A stretch of 62,916 bases of DNA from an uncultured Mailhella sp. (GCF_944324995.1 NZ_CALUYL010000019.1:1-62916), one strand, 5' to 3'. Positions 18,418 through 27,853 are shown, numbered from the stretch's first letter. Notes: generated by a model from the sequence alone, not told the origin. Made by a program: numbers and translations.

Positions 18418-19464
18418 CTACTGCGCGCAGGGAGCCTCGAAACGTTTGGCGCACGAAACGCAGGCGGACGGCGGATCCGCCGTCTGCACCGCGGCGCGGA
18501 ACTCCGCATACCCGGGCTTTGTCCATATGGCAAGCGGACTCTCTTCCAGCACGTTGCCGAACACCGTGCGGTTCGGCTGAGGCTCGCGAAGCGGCACGTT
18601 GAGATACACGCAGGGAGAAATATATCCTTCCGCGTCCACGTAAAGGGTCTTGTGCGCCCGTTCGCGACAAAAAGGCGCAGGCTCCGGCGCAGGGAGCGAC
18701 GCATAAAAATCCCGTCCCGCGGCGCGCACCTTCGCGCCCACGTCCTCCAGCACCGCGCGGGCGGCCTCTATCTTCTCCCGCTCATGAGGCGCAAAGGCCT
18801 CCTTCGCCATGTCCGGCGAGGGAATGTAATCCATGGTGCTGATGACGGCCGCATGCACGCCCCACTCGTCCATGAGCTGCGGCAGGTTCCGCACCGCATC
18901 CACATTGGAGGCCAGCATGAGATAGGCCAGATGAATTTCCAGATGCACGGCGTTTCTCTTCCGCCGCGCCTGCTGAAGCAGACGCACCGCTTCCTTCACG
19001 CGGGAAAAGGGCACGGCCGCCCGAGCGCCGTTGCTGGCTTCGTCCGTGCCGACCAGGGAAAAGGCCACGATGTCCATGCCGCTCGCCACAATGCGCTCCG
19101 CCAGATCCTCGGTCATGCCGAGCCCGTAGGTCGTGGTGGACACCGCGCATCCGGCCCTTCTGGCCAGCTCCGCAAAATCCATGAAGTGCGGGTTCAGAAA
19201 AGGCTCGCCCCAGCCCTGAAGATGCACGCGCCCGGTCTTGACCATGACCGGCCAGAGCGCCGCAAAGGTCTCGGGCTTCATGTGCCGACTCTTCCACACG
19301 TCGGCGCGCGTGGTGTGCGGGCAGTAGGTGCATTTGCCCGTGCAGCAGGAAGTCACTTCCACCTGCAGGCATTCCAGCGCCCGGGGCTGAAACATCTCCC
19401 GAAATTCCTGGAGGAATCCGGGCGCGCGAAACTGCGCGAAAAGCCGTTCGACGTCAGAAGTCAT
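18418..19464 (-). CDS. Radical SAM protein with SPASM-type C-terminus
   Basis: 348 residues. The CxxxCxxC iron-sulfur motif is at Cys41, Cys45 and Cys48 (CTGKCTYC), followed by a GWGEP motif in strand 2. The C-terminal half has a SPASM/twitch-like set of cysteines: CRERAHKTLYVDAEGYISPC, then CVSCAKRFEAPC near the end. SPASM enzymes act on peptides, proteins or sugars. ATG at 19464 has a GGAG site, in preference to a TTG five codons upstream. It stands between an 885-residue acyltransferase-TraB fusion upstream and a GNAT downstream, all minus strand. The substrate is unknown. Confidence 0.85.
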   Translation of the reverse strand: MTSDVERLFAQFRAPGFLQEFREMFQPRALECLQVEVTSCCTGKCTYCPHTTRADVWKSRHMKPETFAALWPVMVKTGRVHLQGWGEPFLNPHFMDFAELARRAGCAVSTTTYGLGMTEDLAERIVASGMDIVAFSLVGTDEASNGARAAVPFSRVKEAVRLLQQARRKRNAVHLEIHLAYLMLASNVDAVRNLPQLMDEWGVHAAVISTMDYIPSPDMAKEAFAPHEREKIEAARAVLEDVGAKVRAAGRDFYASLPAPEPAPFCRERAHKTLYVDAEGYISPCVYLNVPLREPQPNRTVFGNVLEESPLAIWTKPGYAEFRAAVQTADPPSACVSCAKRFEAPCAQ

Positions 19465-19557
19465 GCCGTTTCTCCCCAAAAGGCGTTTTGTTTTGGAACA
19501 CCGGCCGCCGGAAACGCCGTTTTTTCGTCTCCGCGCCGCGAAAATCCGCTCGAACTT

Positions 19558-22215
19558 TTAGACCATCCAGCTCGTTTCCAGATGCGGCATGGCCTCGAAG
19601 GCTCCCCACTTCTTCTTGAAGAAGGCAATGCCTCCGTCTATGCCGAGGCCCAGATTCAGCACGCTCTGCCCCCGGCGCACGGCTTCGTCGGCCAGCGCCT
19701 GCACCAGCGCGTCGCTCACGCCCGGAGGACAGTCGTCCTGCCGGAAGGCGAACATGTAGAACGCCGTGCTGAGCGCGCTGTAATCGCCCACGGCCAGCGC
19801 CAGCAGCCTTCCCGACGCCGACCGCGCACCGAAGAGCACGGCCTCGGGCGACGCCTTCACGTACGCCCCCACTTTGCCGAAAATATGCCTCGTGCCCGGA
19901 GCGAGCGTGCGCACCTTGAGATAGTGATCCACGAGCGCGTCGTGTTCCGGCCCCCACTCTTCCACGCCCACCACAGCCTCGCGCCGCGCGCGGTTCAGCA
20001 TGTTGCGCAGCTTCTGCCCCGGAGCGTGCGGCACGTTCACGCACCACCAGGCGTCGCGCTCCACCACGGCCTTGTCCGGCGCACACGCCGGAACCACGGG
20101 AGCCAGCACCGTGATGCGCCGCAGATTCGGCATGGCCAGCGCACAGGCCACGGCGCTCTCCAGCCTGTCCGCGTAGGCCGCGCTGTGCAGGCCGCAGGAG
20201 GCGAGCTCGTCCTGCGCAGGGAAGGCCACCAGCGTGCAGCTGTCGGCCGTGGTCCAGGCGGCAAAGCCCTCGCAGGAGCGCAGCGTGCGGCCGGAAACCG
20301 CGCGCACGTAGGCGGGAATCTGTTCCGGCACGACGGCCCGCGCGCCGAGATCGGCGAGCGCCCTGCCCGAAGACGGGCCGCGGGAGGAAGATCGCGCAGC
20401 ATGACCGGAAGGCTCGTTGCGCAGCGCGGAGGAGCGAATGTTTTCCGGAGCCTTTTCCCACGTAGGCGCATCGGGATTGCCGGGCAGCACCACGGAATCG
20501 TCGCGCCGTATCCAGGCGGAAAAGCGATGCTTCCACGTGGGCAGCACGCGCGTCACGGTAAAGCCGTCTTCGGCGAGCATGTGCCGCAGATTGATCATGT
20601 GGGCGGAACCCACGAATACCGCCGTTCCGCCCCGCTCGATGTACGGCCGCATGCGCTCGCGGAAGCGCTGATCGCGCACGCTGATGATGGTGCCCGTGCG
20701 CGTGGGAAATTCGGCGCTCGTGCCCATCATGCCCATGAGATCGCCCGCCAGATACCGCGAACGATTGCTCTTCATGAGCTTCGGCCAGAAGGAGCACTCC
20801 TTCATGAACTTCACGATGCGCGTCATGGGCGCCGACTCCAGCGAGGCTATCTGCTCGGCGAGACTCTCCATGCCCATGACCGACTTGCCCATGTCGAGCG
20901 CAATGTTCCACACTTCGAGATCCACGGAATTCGTCCAGCCGTTGCGTTCGAGATACGACGTCCAGAGCGAGAAGAACGCGTACCACTGGCGGCTTTCGGC
21001 CAGCACCTGACGCACGTCGATGCTGCGTTCCTGCTGTGCGCCCACAAGCCTTGCCCAGAAGCCCTCGGGACCGTACACCATGCGCTCAAGGCGACGCACG
21101 TCCTCTTCCGAAAGAAACTGCGCCACGCGCGGGGCGTCCGGCTCCGGGGAACGGCCGATGCGCGCCACCTCGTCCATGCTGTCCGAGTCGATGGGGCCTT
21201 CCAGAAGCACGGTGTCCACGTTTTCAAAAAGACGACGCAGCGAATGCTCGAAGGAATAGCAGAAAAAGTGCGCCGAGCCGCCTATCCACGACGTGCGTCC
21301 GTTCTTGTCGAGACGCCAGAGCATGGCGCACGGCCGCTGCTCGGGCAGAGAATCGAAGAACTTCCAGCGCGACATCTCGTAGTTGCCCGACGACGTGCCT
21401 ATGCTGATGGCAAGGTACGCCGCCATGTCGAAAAATCCGCCCGCTCCCGAAGATTCCTGCCACACCGCGAGCTCGTAGGGCGCACTCTGCACCCCGCCCC
21501 ATTTTTTCTTGAAGCGGGTGATGCCCTCGTTCACGCCGAGACCGAGCAGCACGGTCTGCTTGTCTTCCGCCCGGGCGCGCTCCAGCATTTCGGCAAAAAG
21601 CAGATCGGGCGCATGAGGCACGTAATGCGTTTTGGAATGCGCGCCGAGCACGTAGCTCACATGATGCGGCAGGGAATAGTCCATGAGCAGACAGGCCGCA
21701 AGCTGCCCCTCGGCGTCCCAGGCGTTCAGAAGGCGCAGATCCGCCGGGCCCTGAAGCGCGGCGGCCGTGCCCGAATACAGCTGACGGATGCGCGGCGGCA
21801 GCGGCATGCGTCCCATGAACTCCGCCCAGAGCCGACGATGCTCCGGCGTGAACTCGCGCGTTTCGTCCACTAAAAGGCGTTCGCGGGCGTGCCGCACCGG
21901 GCCGCGAAGTTTGGACGGCACCGGAGACGACGCATCCAGCGTGTAGTACACGTCCCGATCCTCCACATGACTTTCCAGCCGCTCCGGCATCTGGGGCGCA
22001 ATGGCAAAGCAGTCGGAAGGCTTCACCTTGCGGACGGCTTCATCCAGCGCGGATTCAAAGCGACTTACGGAAAACTCCCCTTCCTGCGGATAACCTATGG
22101 CCATGAGCCAGTCGTCGGCCGTCACGAAAATGAAGCTGTCCAGCTCGAAAGAGCGACCTGCCGAAATGGCCTCCAGAAGACGCCGGGAATGCTCGGGAAC
22201 AATGACTGCGGACAT
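19558..22215 (-). CDS. Acyltransferase-TraB/GumN-acyltransferase fusion protein
   Basis: 885 residues in three parts. Residues 1-255 resemble a GNAT/FemAB-like acyltransferase ending in LLGLGVNEGITRFKKKWGG (223-241). Residues of about 290-560 carry TraB/GumN marks: WIGGSAHFF (310-318), VLLEGPID (336-343), MGMESLAEQI (447-456) and TAVFVGSAHMINL (531-543). After an Ala/Ser-rich linker (about 600-625), residues 630-885 are a second acyltransferase ending in LNLGLGIDGGIAFFKKKWGAF (853-873), nearly a copy of the first motif. Start 22215 follows AAGGAGT. No signal peptide is seen. TraB domains are linked to peptide or pheromone handling; the function of this fusion is not known to me. Confidence 0.75.
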   Translation of the reverse strand: MSAVIVPEHSRRLLEAISAGRSFELDSFIFVTADDWLMAIGYPQEGEFSVSRFESALDEAVRKVKPSDCFAIAPQMPERLESHVEDRDVYYTLDASSPVPSKLRGPVRHARERLLVDETREFTPEHRRLWAEFMGRMPLPPRIRQLYSGTAAALQGPADLRLLNAWDAEGQLAACLLMDYSLPHHVSYVLGAHSKTHYVPHAPDLLFAEMLERARAEDKQTVLLGLGVNEGITRFKKKWGGVQSAPYELAVWQESSGAGGFFDMAAYLAISIGTSSGNYEMSRWKFFDSLPEQRPCAMLWRLDKNGRTSWIGGSAHFFCYSFEHSLRRLFENVDTVLLEGPIDSDSMDEVARIGRSPEPDAPRVAQFLSEEDVRRLERMVYGPEGFWARLVGAQQERSIDVRQVLAESRQWYAFFSLWTSYLERNGWTNSVDLEVWNIALDMGKSVMGMESLAEQIASLESAPMTRIVKFMKECSFWPKLMKSNRSRYLAGDLMGMMGTSAEFPTRTGTIISVRDQRFRERMRPYIERGGTAVFVGSAHMINLRHMLAEDGFTVTRVLPTWKHRFSAWIRRDDSVVLPGNPDAPTWEKAPENIRSSALRNEPSGHAARSSSRGPSSGRALADLGARAVVPEQIPAYVRAVSGRTLRSCEGFAAWTTADSCTLVAFPAQDELASCGLHSAAYADRLESAVACALAMPNLRRITVLAPVVPACAPDKAVVERDAWWCVNVPHAPGQKLRNMLNRARREAVVGVEEWGPEHDALVDHYLKVRTLAPGTRHIFGKVGAYVKASPEAVLFGARSASGRLLALAVGDYSALSTAFYMFAFRQDDCPPGVSDALVQALADEAVRRGQSVLNLGLGIDGGIAFFKKKWGAFEAMPHLETSWMV

Positions 22216-22571
22216 GGAAGACTCCTTGGGCACGCTTGTGACGAATATGCCATATCCCCGTTTGCCGGTAAAGCGGCTCCGCGCAACGCCGCAGCGATTC
22301 ATTATTGTTTCACCGCGCCATGCTTCGCACGCCCGCCTTCGGCATCCTGGCATGAGGCCGGGCGCATTCAGTCTTTTCCGGGAGCCGCGCGACGCCTCCG
22401 AGCTCCGCCGCCTTTTCCGTTTTCACGCCTCAGCAGCGAAACAATTCCGTACCTTATCTAATTTGTTGAACAACTTGCCTTTTTCCTGCGGAAGCCTACA
22501 TTGTACCGGTACGGCGAGGCCTGCGCTTTCGGGCGCGGCCCTTCTCATTTCCGATAAAAAGCGAGGCTCGC
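22216..22571. other. Divergent intergenic region
   Basis: Carries the ribosome-binding site of the fusion gene and, on the plus strand, TTGCCT (22475) with TACATT (22497) at a 16-base spacing as a possible promoter of the polyphosphate gene. No gene seen. Confidence 0.4.
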
Positions 22572-24077
22572 ATGTTTGAAAACGTTGTTCTCGGCAGACG
22601 CTGCAGCGACAAGGACTTCCGGACGCAGGCCCCCGAACTGCGCATGAAGCTCTTTGACGCGCAGCGGCAGTGCATCGACCGCAAGATTCCCCTGCTCGTC
22701 ATCGTCGACGGCGTCAACGGCGCAGGGCGCGGAGCCGTCATCAACCTGCTGTCGGAGTGGATGGACAGCAAGCACGTTCACAACCACGTGTTCTGGATGG
22801 AAACCGACGAAGAGCGCGAACGCCCGCTCGACTGGCGCTTCTGGCGTCGGCTGCCGGCGGCAGGCTCCACCGGCGTGTTCTTCGGCGGCTGGTACGGCCT
22901 TGAGCTGCGCCGTTTCTGCACAAAGGACATGAGCGAAGCGGAATTCACCGCCCACATGCATCACTGCCGCGGTCTGGAGGAAAGTCTGGCCGCGTCGGGC
23001 ATGGCCATCGTCAAGATCTGGCTGCATCTGGACAAAAAGGAGCACGACGAACGACTCAAGAAGCGGCTGGCGCACAAGGAGCTGCTCCACTTCACGCCCT
23101 ACGACAAGAAGGTTTCCGAAAACTACGACGGTCTGGCCGAAGCCGCCTCGCGCGCCATCACCCTGACCGACCGGGCCTTCGCGCCCTGGACCATCGTGGA
23201 CGCCGCGGACGCGAACTATCGCAACCTTGCCGTGGCCCGCGCCGTGATCGCCGCCGTGGAGCGCACCGTCGCCGAACAGGACGCCAGGGCCGCGCGCCTG
23301 AAGAATCAGAACGACGCGGAACAGGAAAACGTGGTCTCCACGCTGGACGCCATCGACCTGAGCGCCAAAGCCGATCCCGACGCCTACAAAAAGGAACTGG
23401 CCGACCTGCAGCAGGAACTGCACGAACTCACCTATCACGCCTGGCGCCGGGGGATTTCCAGCACGCTCGTCTTCGAGGGCTGGGACGCGGCCGGCAAGGG
23501 CGGATGCATCCGCCGCCTCATGGACGGCATCGACGCCCGCATCAGCCGCGCGATTCCCATCGGCGTGCCCACGGACGAAGAGCTGGCGCATCACTATCTG
23601 TGGCGCTTCTGGAGGCACGTGCCCCGCGCCGGATTCATCACCGTGTACGACCGTTCGTGGTACGGCCGCGTGCTCGTGGAGCGGGTGGAGAAGCTCACGC
23701 CCCGCGAAGACTGGAGCCGCGCCTTTGCGGAAATCAATCTCTTCGAGGAGCAGCTCACAAACGGCAACAACGTGCTGATGAAGTTCTGGCTGCACATTTC
23801 CCCCGAGGAACAGCTGCGCCGTTTCAGGGAGCGGGAAGTCACCCCGTGGAAACAGTACAAGATCACGCCCGACGACTGGCGCAATCGGGAAAAGTGGCCC
23901 GAATACGTGCGCGCCGCGGATGAAATGTTCCTGCGCACCAGCACGGAGTATGCGCCCTGGCGCATCGTGGCCGCCGAAGACAAAAAGCACGCCCGTCTCA
24001 CCGTGCTGCGCGCCTATCGCGACGCGCTGAAAAAGGCGCTCAAAAAATCCGACGGCAAAAAGCACGGCAAAAAATAA
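22572..24077 (+). CDS. pap: Polyphosphate:AMP phosphotransferase (double PPK2)
   Basis: 501 residues made of two PPK2 domains, the layout of the class II PPK2 enzymes that transfer phosphate from polyphosphate to AMP. The C-terminal domain has an intact Walker A, EGWDAAGKGG (about residue 302), a DRSWYGRVLVERVE lid/Walker B region and the KFWLHIS stretch. The N-terminal domain has a changed loop, DGVNGAGRG, and reads GGWYGLELRRF where the other has DRSWYGRVLVER, so it is probably catalytically weak or structural, as known for this family. The start has only a weak upstream purine run. It is not linked to ppk1 or ppx here. Confidence 0.9.
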   Translation: MFENVVLGRRCSDKDFRTQAPELRMKLFDAQRQCIDRKIPLLVIVDGVNGAGRGAVINLLSEWMDSKHVHNHVFWMETDEERERPLDWRFWRRLPAAGSTGVFFGGWYGLELRRFCTKDMSEAEFTAHMHHCRGLEESLAASGMAIVKIWLHLDKKEHDERLKKRLAHKELLHFTPYDKKVSENYDGLAEAASRAITLTDRAFAPWTIVDAADANYRNLAVARAVIAAVERTVAEQDARAARLKNQNDAEQENVVSTLDAIDLSAKADPDAYKKELADLQQELHELTYHAWRRGISSTLVFEGWDAAGKGGCIRRLMDGIDARISRAIPIGVPTDEELAHHYLWRFWRHVPRAGFITVYDRSWYGRVLVERVEKLTPREDWSRAFAEINLFEEQLTNGNNVLMKFWLHISPEEQLRRFREREVTPWKQYKITPDDWRNREKWPEYVRAADEMFLRTSTEYAPWRIVAAEDKKHARLTVLRAYRDALKKALKKSDGKKHGKK

Positions 24078-24239
24078 TGCCGGCAGTCCGCATCCGGCGA
24101 AAACGCCTGCGGCACAGGGAATTAGCCGGACTTTTCATTTTAACTCCCCATTTTGTTTGCGCTTTTTCTTGCTTCCCCCTGCAATAACAGGTAAGGTGCG
24201 GAGAACGCGCAAGTTTCTGTGAACTTCAAAGGAGGCAAC

Positions 24240-25427
24240 ATGCCTGAAATCTCTCGTGAAAAAAGCCAGTTACTGGATGAAGTCAATAATCTTTCCGCCC
24301 AGATGAAGGAAATTGCCTCCGCCATTTTCGCCGAACCCGAACTGGGCTATCAGGAATTCAAGTCTTCCGCCCGTCTTGCCGATTTTCTTGAATCCAACGG
24401 CTTCAAGGTGGAACGCAATCTGCTCGACATGCCCACGGCCTTCCATGCCGTGTACGGCTCCGGCGAAGGCCCGCAGGTGGCCTTCCTCGCCGAATTCGAC
24501 GCCCTGCCCGGGCTCGGCCACGCCTGCGGACACAACCTCTTCGGCACGGCGGCCTGCGCCGCCGGCATAGCGCTGGCCCGCCATCTTCCCGCAGGAACCG
24601 TTCACGTGTTCGGCACGCCCGCCGAAGAAGGCAACGTGCGGGACGCCGGCGGCAAGGTGCCCATGGCCGACGCGGGCCTCTTCGATCACATGGACGCCGT
24701 CATTGCCGCCCACGCCGAAGGCCGCACCATTCTCAAGCAGCAGCTCATTTCCCGCGCCAACCTGGAAATGGACTTCAAGGGCAAGGCCGCTCACGCCGCC
24801 GGTGCGCCTGAAAAGGGCATCAACGCCATGGACGCCGCCGCGCTTGCCGTCATGGGCATCAACAGCCTGCGCCAGCACATGACTCCCGACGTGCGCATTC
24901 ACGGCCTGCTCACCGACACCGGCACCTCCATCAACACCATTCCCGAATTCGCCCGCCTGCGCTACGGCGTGCGCGCCCGCAAGCCCGAAACCCTCGACAA
25001 CGCCATTGAACGCGTGGTCAACTGCGCCCGCTGCTGCGCCATGGCCCTCGGCTGCCAGTTCTCCTACCGCCATTCCGCGCATCCCTACTACACCATGCGC
25101 CACAACATGCCCCTGCTGCACGCCTTTGCCTCCAACCTCGATCTGCTCGGGGAAAGCTACATCGACGAAGTGTCCAGCAGCTACTCCACCGACATGGGCA
25201 ACGTCAGCTTCAAGGCGCCGTCCATCCATCCCTACATCTCCATCGGGGGCGCGCACCTCGTCGGACACACCCCCGCCTTTGCCGAAGCCTGCAACGGAGA
25301 AGGCGGCTTCAAGGGCATGCTTCTTGCGGCCCGCTCGATGTGCCTCACCGGCTACGACGTGCTCACCAACGAAGCGCTGCGCAAAGAGGTCCGTCAGGCC
25401 TTTGAAAACCTTGACGATCTTAACTAA
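24240..25427 (+). CDS. M20 family amidohydrolase, AbgB/aminobenzoyl-glutamate hydrolase-like
   Basis: 395 residues. Metal ligands and neighbours visible: AFLAEFDALPGLGHACGHNLFG (Asp, Cys-Gly-His), FGTPAEEGN (Glu-Glu), AAHAEG (His) and a small dimerisation domain with KGKAAHAAGAPEKGINAMDA. This is the amidohydrolase/AbgB branch that cleaves N-acyl or p-aminobenzoyl amino acids. ATG at 24240 has a full AAAGGAGG site. The AbgT transporter gene follows 110 bases on, so the pair likely imports and hydrolyses an aminoacyl-benzoate or acylated dipeptide. The exact substrate is not determined. Confidence 0.88.
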   Translation: MPEISREKSQLLDEVNNLSAQMKEIASAIFAEPELGYQEFKSSARLADFLESNGFKVERNLLDMPTAFHAVYGSGEGPQVAFLAEFDALPGLGHACGHNLFGTAACAAGIALARHLPAGTVHVFGTPAEEGNVRDAGGKVPMADAGLFDHMDAVIAAHAEGRTILKQQLISRANLEMDFKGKAAHAAGAPEKGINAMDAAALAVMGINSLRQHMTPDVRIHGLLTDTGTSINTIPEFARLRYGVRARKPETLDNAIERVVNCARCCAMALGCQFSYRHSAHPYYTMRHNMPLLHAFASNLDLLGESYIDEVSSSYSTDMGNVSFKAPSIHPYISIGGAHLVGHTPAFAEACNGEGGFKGMLLAARSMCLTGYDVLTNEALRKEVRQAFENLDDLN

Positions 25428-25452
25428 TACCCCTATCCAGTAATTCCCCCGT

Positions 25453-25486
25453 GCATCACGGCGCGGACGCCTCCGCGCCGTGATGC
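25453..25486. repeat. Perfect 15-bp stem-loop between the hydrolase and abgT
   Basis: GCATCACGGCGCGGA, a four-base loop, and its exact complement. No T-run follows, so it is more likely an mRNA-stabilising or Rho-linked hairpin than an intrinsic terminator. Confidence 0.7.
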
Positions 25487-25537
25487 TGCGTATAAAGGCC
25501 ATCACCCATCCGCAACACGCCCAAGGAGCTTGAGCCA

Positions 25538-27052
25538 ATGGCTAAAGAACAGATTGAAAACCTCTCCGGCGTTCTCGGCTTCATCGAACGAGCCGGCAAC
25601 AGACTGCCGCATCCCGTCACCATATTTCTGATCCTCACGCTGGTCGTCATGGTGCTTTCCTACCTGCTGCAGGGCATCACCATGGTGGATCCCAAAGGCA
25701 AAACCCTGGTCGTGCAGAGCCTCGCCTCCGTGGACGGCCTGACCTGGTTCCTCAAGAACTGCGTGGACAACTTCGTCCGCTTCAAGCCCCTGGGCCTCGT
25801 GCTCGTCATGATGCTCGGCCTCGGCGTGGCCGAAGAAGTCGGCCTGCTCTCCGCCGTGCTGCGCGCCACCATTCTCAGCGCTCCCCGCAGCATGGTGACC
25901 GCCATCATCGCCTTCTGCGGCGTCATGGGCAACATGGCCTCCAGCGCGGCCTTCGTGGTGGTGCCGCCCCTCGGCGCCATGATCTTCAAGGGCCTCGGCC
26001 GCAATCCGCTGGCCGGTCTCGCCACGGGCTTTGCCGGCTGCGCCGCCGGCCTCAACGCCAACCTGCTGGTCGTGGGCACCGACGTGGGCCTTGCCGCCAT
26101 CACCCAGCAGGCCGCTCAGATCATCGATCCCAACTTCACCGTGCATCCCGCCGTCAACTGGTACTTCATGTCGGCTTCCACCTTCATCGTGACGGCCGTC
26201 ATCGTCTTCCTTACGGAAAAATTCGTCGAACCCCGTCTCGAAGGCGTGGCCATGCACGATGGCGCGCTGGGCAGCGAAGACATGACCGTCAGCCCCGAAG
26301 AACGCCGCGGTCTGCGCGCCGCCCTCATCGGCGGCATCGTCTACATCTGCCTCATTCTGCTCACCGTGGTGCCCGAACACGGCATTCTGCGCAATCCCAA
26401 GACGTTCAGCATCGTCCCCTCCCCCTTCCTCGACTCCCTCGTGCCCATCCTGCTGGTTTTCTTCCTCGCCGTGTCCATCCCCTACGGCGTGAGCACCAAG
26501 GTCATCCGCAACGACAAGGACGTGGTCCGCTTCATGGGCAAGGCCATGAAGGAATTCTCCTCCTTCATCGTGCTCTGCTTCGCGGCCGGTCAGTTCGTTT
26601 CCAGCTTCGCCTACACGCATCTGGACATGTATCTGTCCATTCAGGGCGCGGCCTTCCTCAACAACACCGGCTTCTCCGGCATTCCGCTCGTGGTGAGCTT
26701 CCTCATTCTCACCGCCTGCATCAACTTCTTCATCGGCAGCGCCATGGCCAAGTGGGCCCTGCTCGCCCCCATCTTCGTGCCCATGCTCATGCAGACGCAG
26801 CTCTCGCCCTACTTCGTGCAGGCCGCCTACCGCGTGGCCGACTCCACCACCAACGCCATCTCTCCGCTTGAACCCTTCATGGCCTTCATCATCGGCGTGG
26901 CGCAGAAGTACGCCAAAAACGTAGGCCTCGGCACCATCATCTCGCTCATGCTTCCCTACGCGCTCGGCATCCTGTTCTTCTGGGGCCTCTTCCTCATCTT
27001 CTGGATGGAAATGGATCTGCCCCTCGGCCCCGGCGCTCCCGTTTTCCTGTAG
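25538..27052 (+). CDS. abgT: AbgT family transporter
   Basis: 504 residues with a dozen or so hydrophobic segments. The opening GVLGFIERAGNRLPHPVTIFLILTLVVMVLS, the GVMGNMASSAAFVVVPPLGAMIF loop and the C-terminal NAISPLEPFMAFIIGVAQKYAKNVGLGTIISLMLPY are diagnostic of AbgT. Known members import p-aminobenzoyl-glutamate or export sulfonamide antimetabolites. The hydrolase gene just upstream supports an import role. An AAGGAG site precedes the ATG. Confidence 0.93.
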   Translation: MAKEQIENLSGVLGFIERAGNRLPHPVTIFLILTLVVMVLSYLLQGITMVDPKGKTLVVQSLASVDGLTWFLKNCVDNFVRFKPLGLVLVMMLGLGVAEEVGLLSAVLRATILSAPRSMVTAIIAFCGVMGNMASSAAFVVVPPLGAMIFKGLGRNPLAGLATGFAGCAAGLNANLLVVGTDVGLAAITQQAAQIIDPNFTVHPAVNWYFMSASTFIVTAVIVFLTEKFVEPRLEGVAMHDGALGSEDMTVSPEERRGLRAALIGGIVYICLILLTVVPEHGILRNPKTFSIVPSPFLDSLVPILLVFFLAVSIPYGVSTKVIRNDKDVVRFMGKAMKEFSSFIVLCFAAGQFVSSFAYTHLDMYLSIQGAAFLNNTGFSGIPLVVSFLILTACINFFIGSAMAKWALLAPIFVPMLMQTQLSPYFVQAAYRVADSTTNAISPLEPFMAFIIGVAQKYAKNVGLGTIISLMLPYALGILFFWGLFLIFWMEMDLPLGPGAPVFL

Positions 27053-27062
27053 ATCACCCCTT

Positions 27063-27106
27063 CCCTCCTTTGCGGATAACGTTGTACGATCGTCCGCGAA
27101 GGAGGG
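27063..27106. repeat. Stem-loop after abgT
   Basis: CCCTCCTT-GCGGA pairs with TCCGC-AAGGAGGG around a 16-base loop. No T-run follows. It may end abgT mRNA or belong to the leader of the phosphoribosyltransferase gene. Confidence 0.6.
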
Positions 27107-27199
27107 ATTCGCATGTTCGCCGTCCGGCGCAGAACCGCGTTCCCGCCGACGGCTCCCGCGTTTCCGACACGTTTCGTCAAAATCAACTCAGGAGGCCAT

Positions 27200-27778
27200 G
27201 TGAAATACTTCGACTTTGAAATCATGGGACTCAAGCGCAAGCTTCCCTTCGTCCAGATCGGAGAAAATCTTGCTCTTGCCAGCTTCGTCGTACTTTCCGA
27301 CACCGAACTCATCCAGACCGTCGCCCCCGAGCTCATGAAGCGTCTGCCCGAGGTGGACGTGCTCATGACCGCCGAAGCCAAGGGCATCTGCCTCACCTAC
27401 GAAATCAGCCGCCTCATGGGCATGAAGGACTTCGTGGTGGCCCGCAAGAGCCGCAAGCCCTACATGCAGAACCCCATTTCCCACTCCGTCTTCTCCGTGA
27501 CCACCCAGAAGGAACAGACCCTCTGGCTCGACGGCTGCGAAGCCGATAAAATCCGCGGCAAGCGCGTGGCGCTCATCGACGACGTCATCGCCACCGGCGA
27601 ATCCATCGAAGCCATCGAATCCCTGGCCCGCACCGCCGGCGCCGAGGTGGTGGCCCGCGCCGCCATTCTGGCCGAACTGCAGTCCGTCCACCGCAAGGAC
27701 ATCATTTATCTCAAGGAACACTACGTCTTCCGTCCCAATCCCGACGGTACCTACACCCCCATCGACAAGCTCGACTAG
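27200..27778 (+). CDS. Purine-type phosphoribosyltransferase
   Basis: 192 residues. The PRPP-binding motif VALIDDVIATGES is complete, and the SRLMGMKDFVVARKSRKPYMQNPISHSV region matches the adenine/xanthine phosphoribosyltransferase class. It would join PRPP with a free purine base. The start is GTG at 27200, chosen because AGGAGG ends five bases before it and homology begins there; the overlapping ATG would read straight into a stop codon. It follows abgT by about 150 bases with a stem-loop between. Base specificity (adenine, xanthine or guanine) is not clear. Confidence 0.82.
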   Translation: MKYFDFEIMGLKRKLPFVQIGENLALASFVVLSDTELIQTVAPELMKRLPEVDVLMTAEAKGICLTYEISRLMGMKDFVVARKSRKPYMQNPISHSVFSVTTQKEQTLWLDGCEADKIRGKRVALIDDVIATGESIEAIESLARTAGAEVVARAAILAELQSVHRKDIIYLKEHYVFRPNPDGTYTPIDKLD

Positions 27779-27792
27779 CGTTCTCTCTTTCG

Positions 27793-27853
27793 ACGGCCGC
27801 CCGCAGCGCGGACAACCTGCACAGCTTTTCCGTCCGCCTCTCCGGGCGGCCGT
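27793..27853. repeat. Long interrupted stem-loop after the phosphoribosyltransferase gene
   Basis: An 11-bp perfect outer stem (ACGGCCGCCCG with CGGGCGGCCGT) and an inner 6-bp stem (GCGGAC with GTCCGC) on the same axis, about 15 bases after the stop codon. No T-run follows. Confidence 0.7.
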
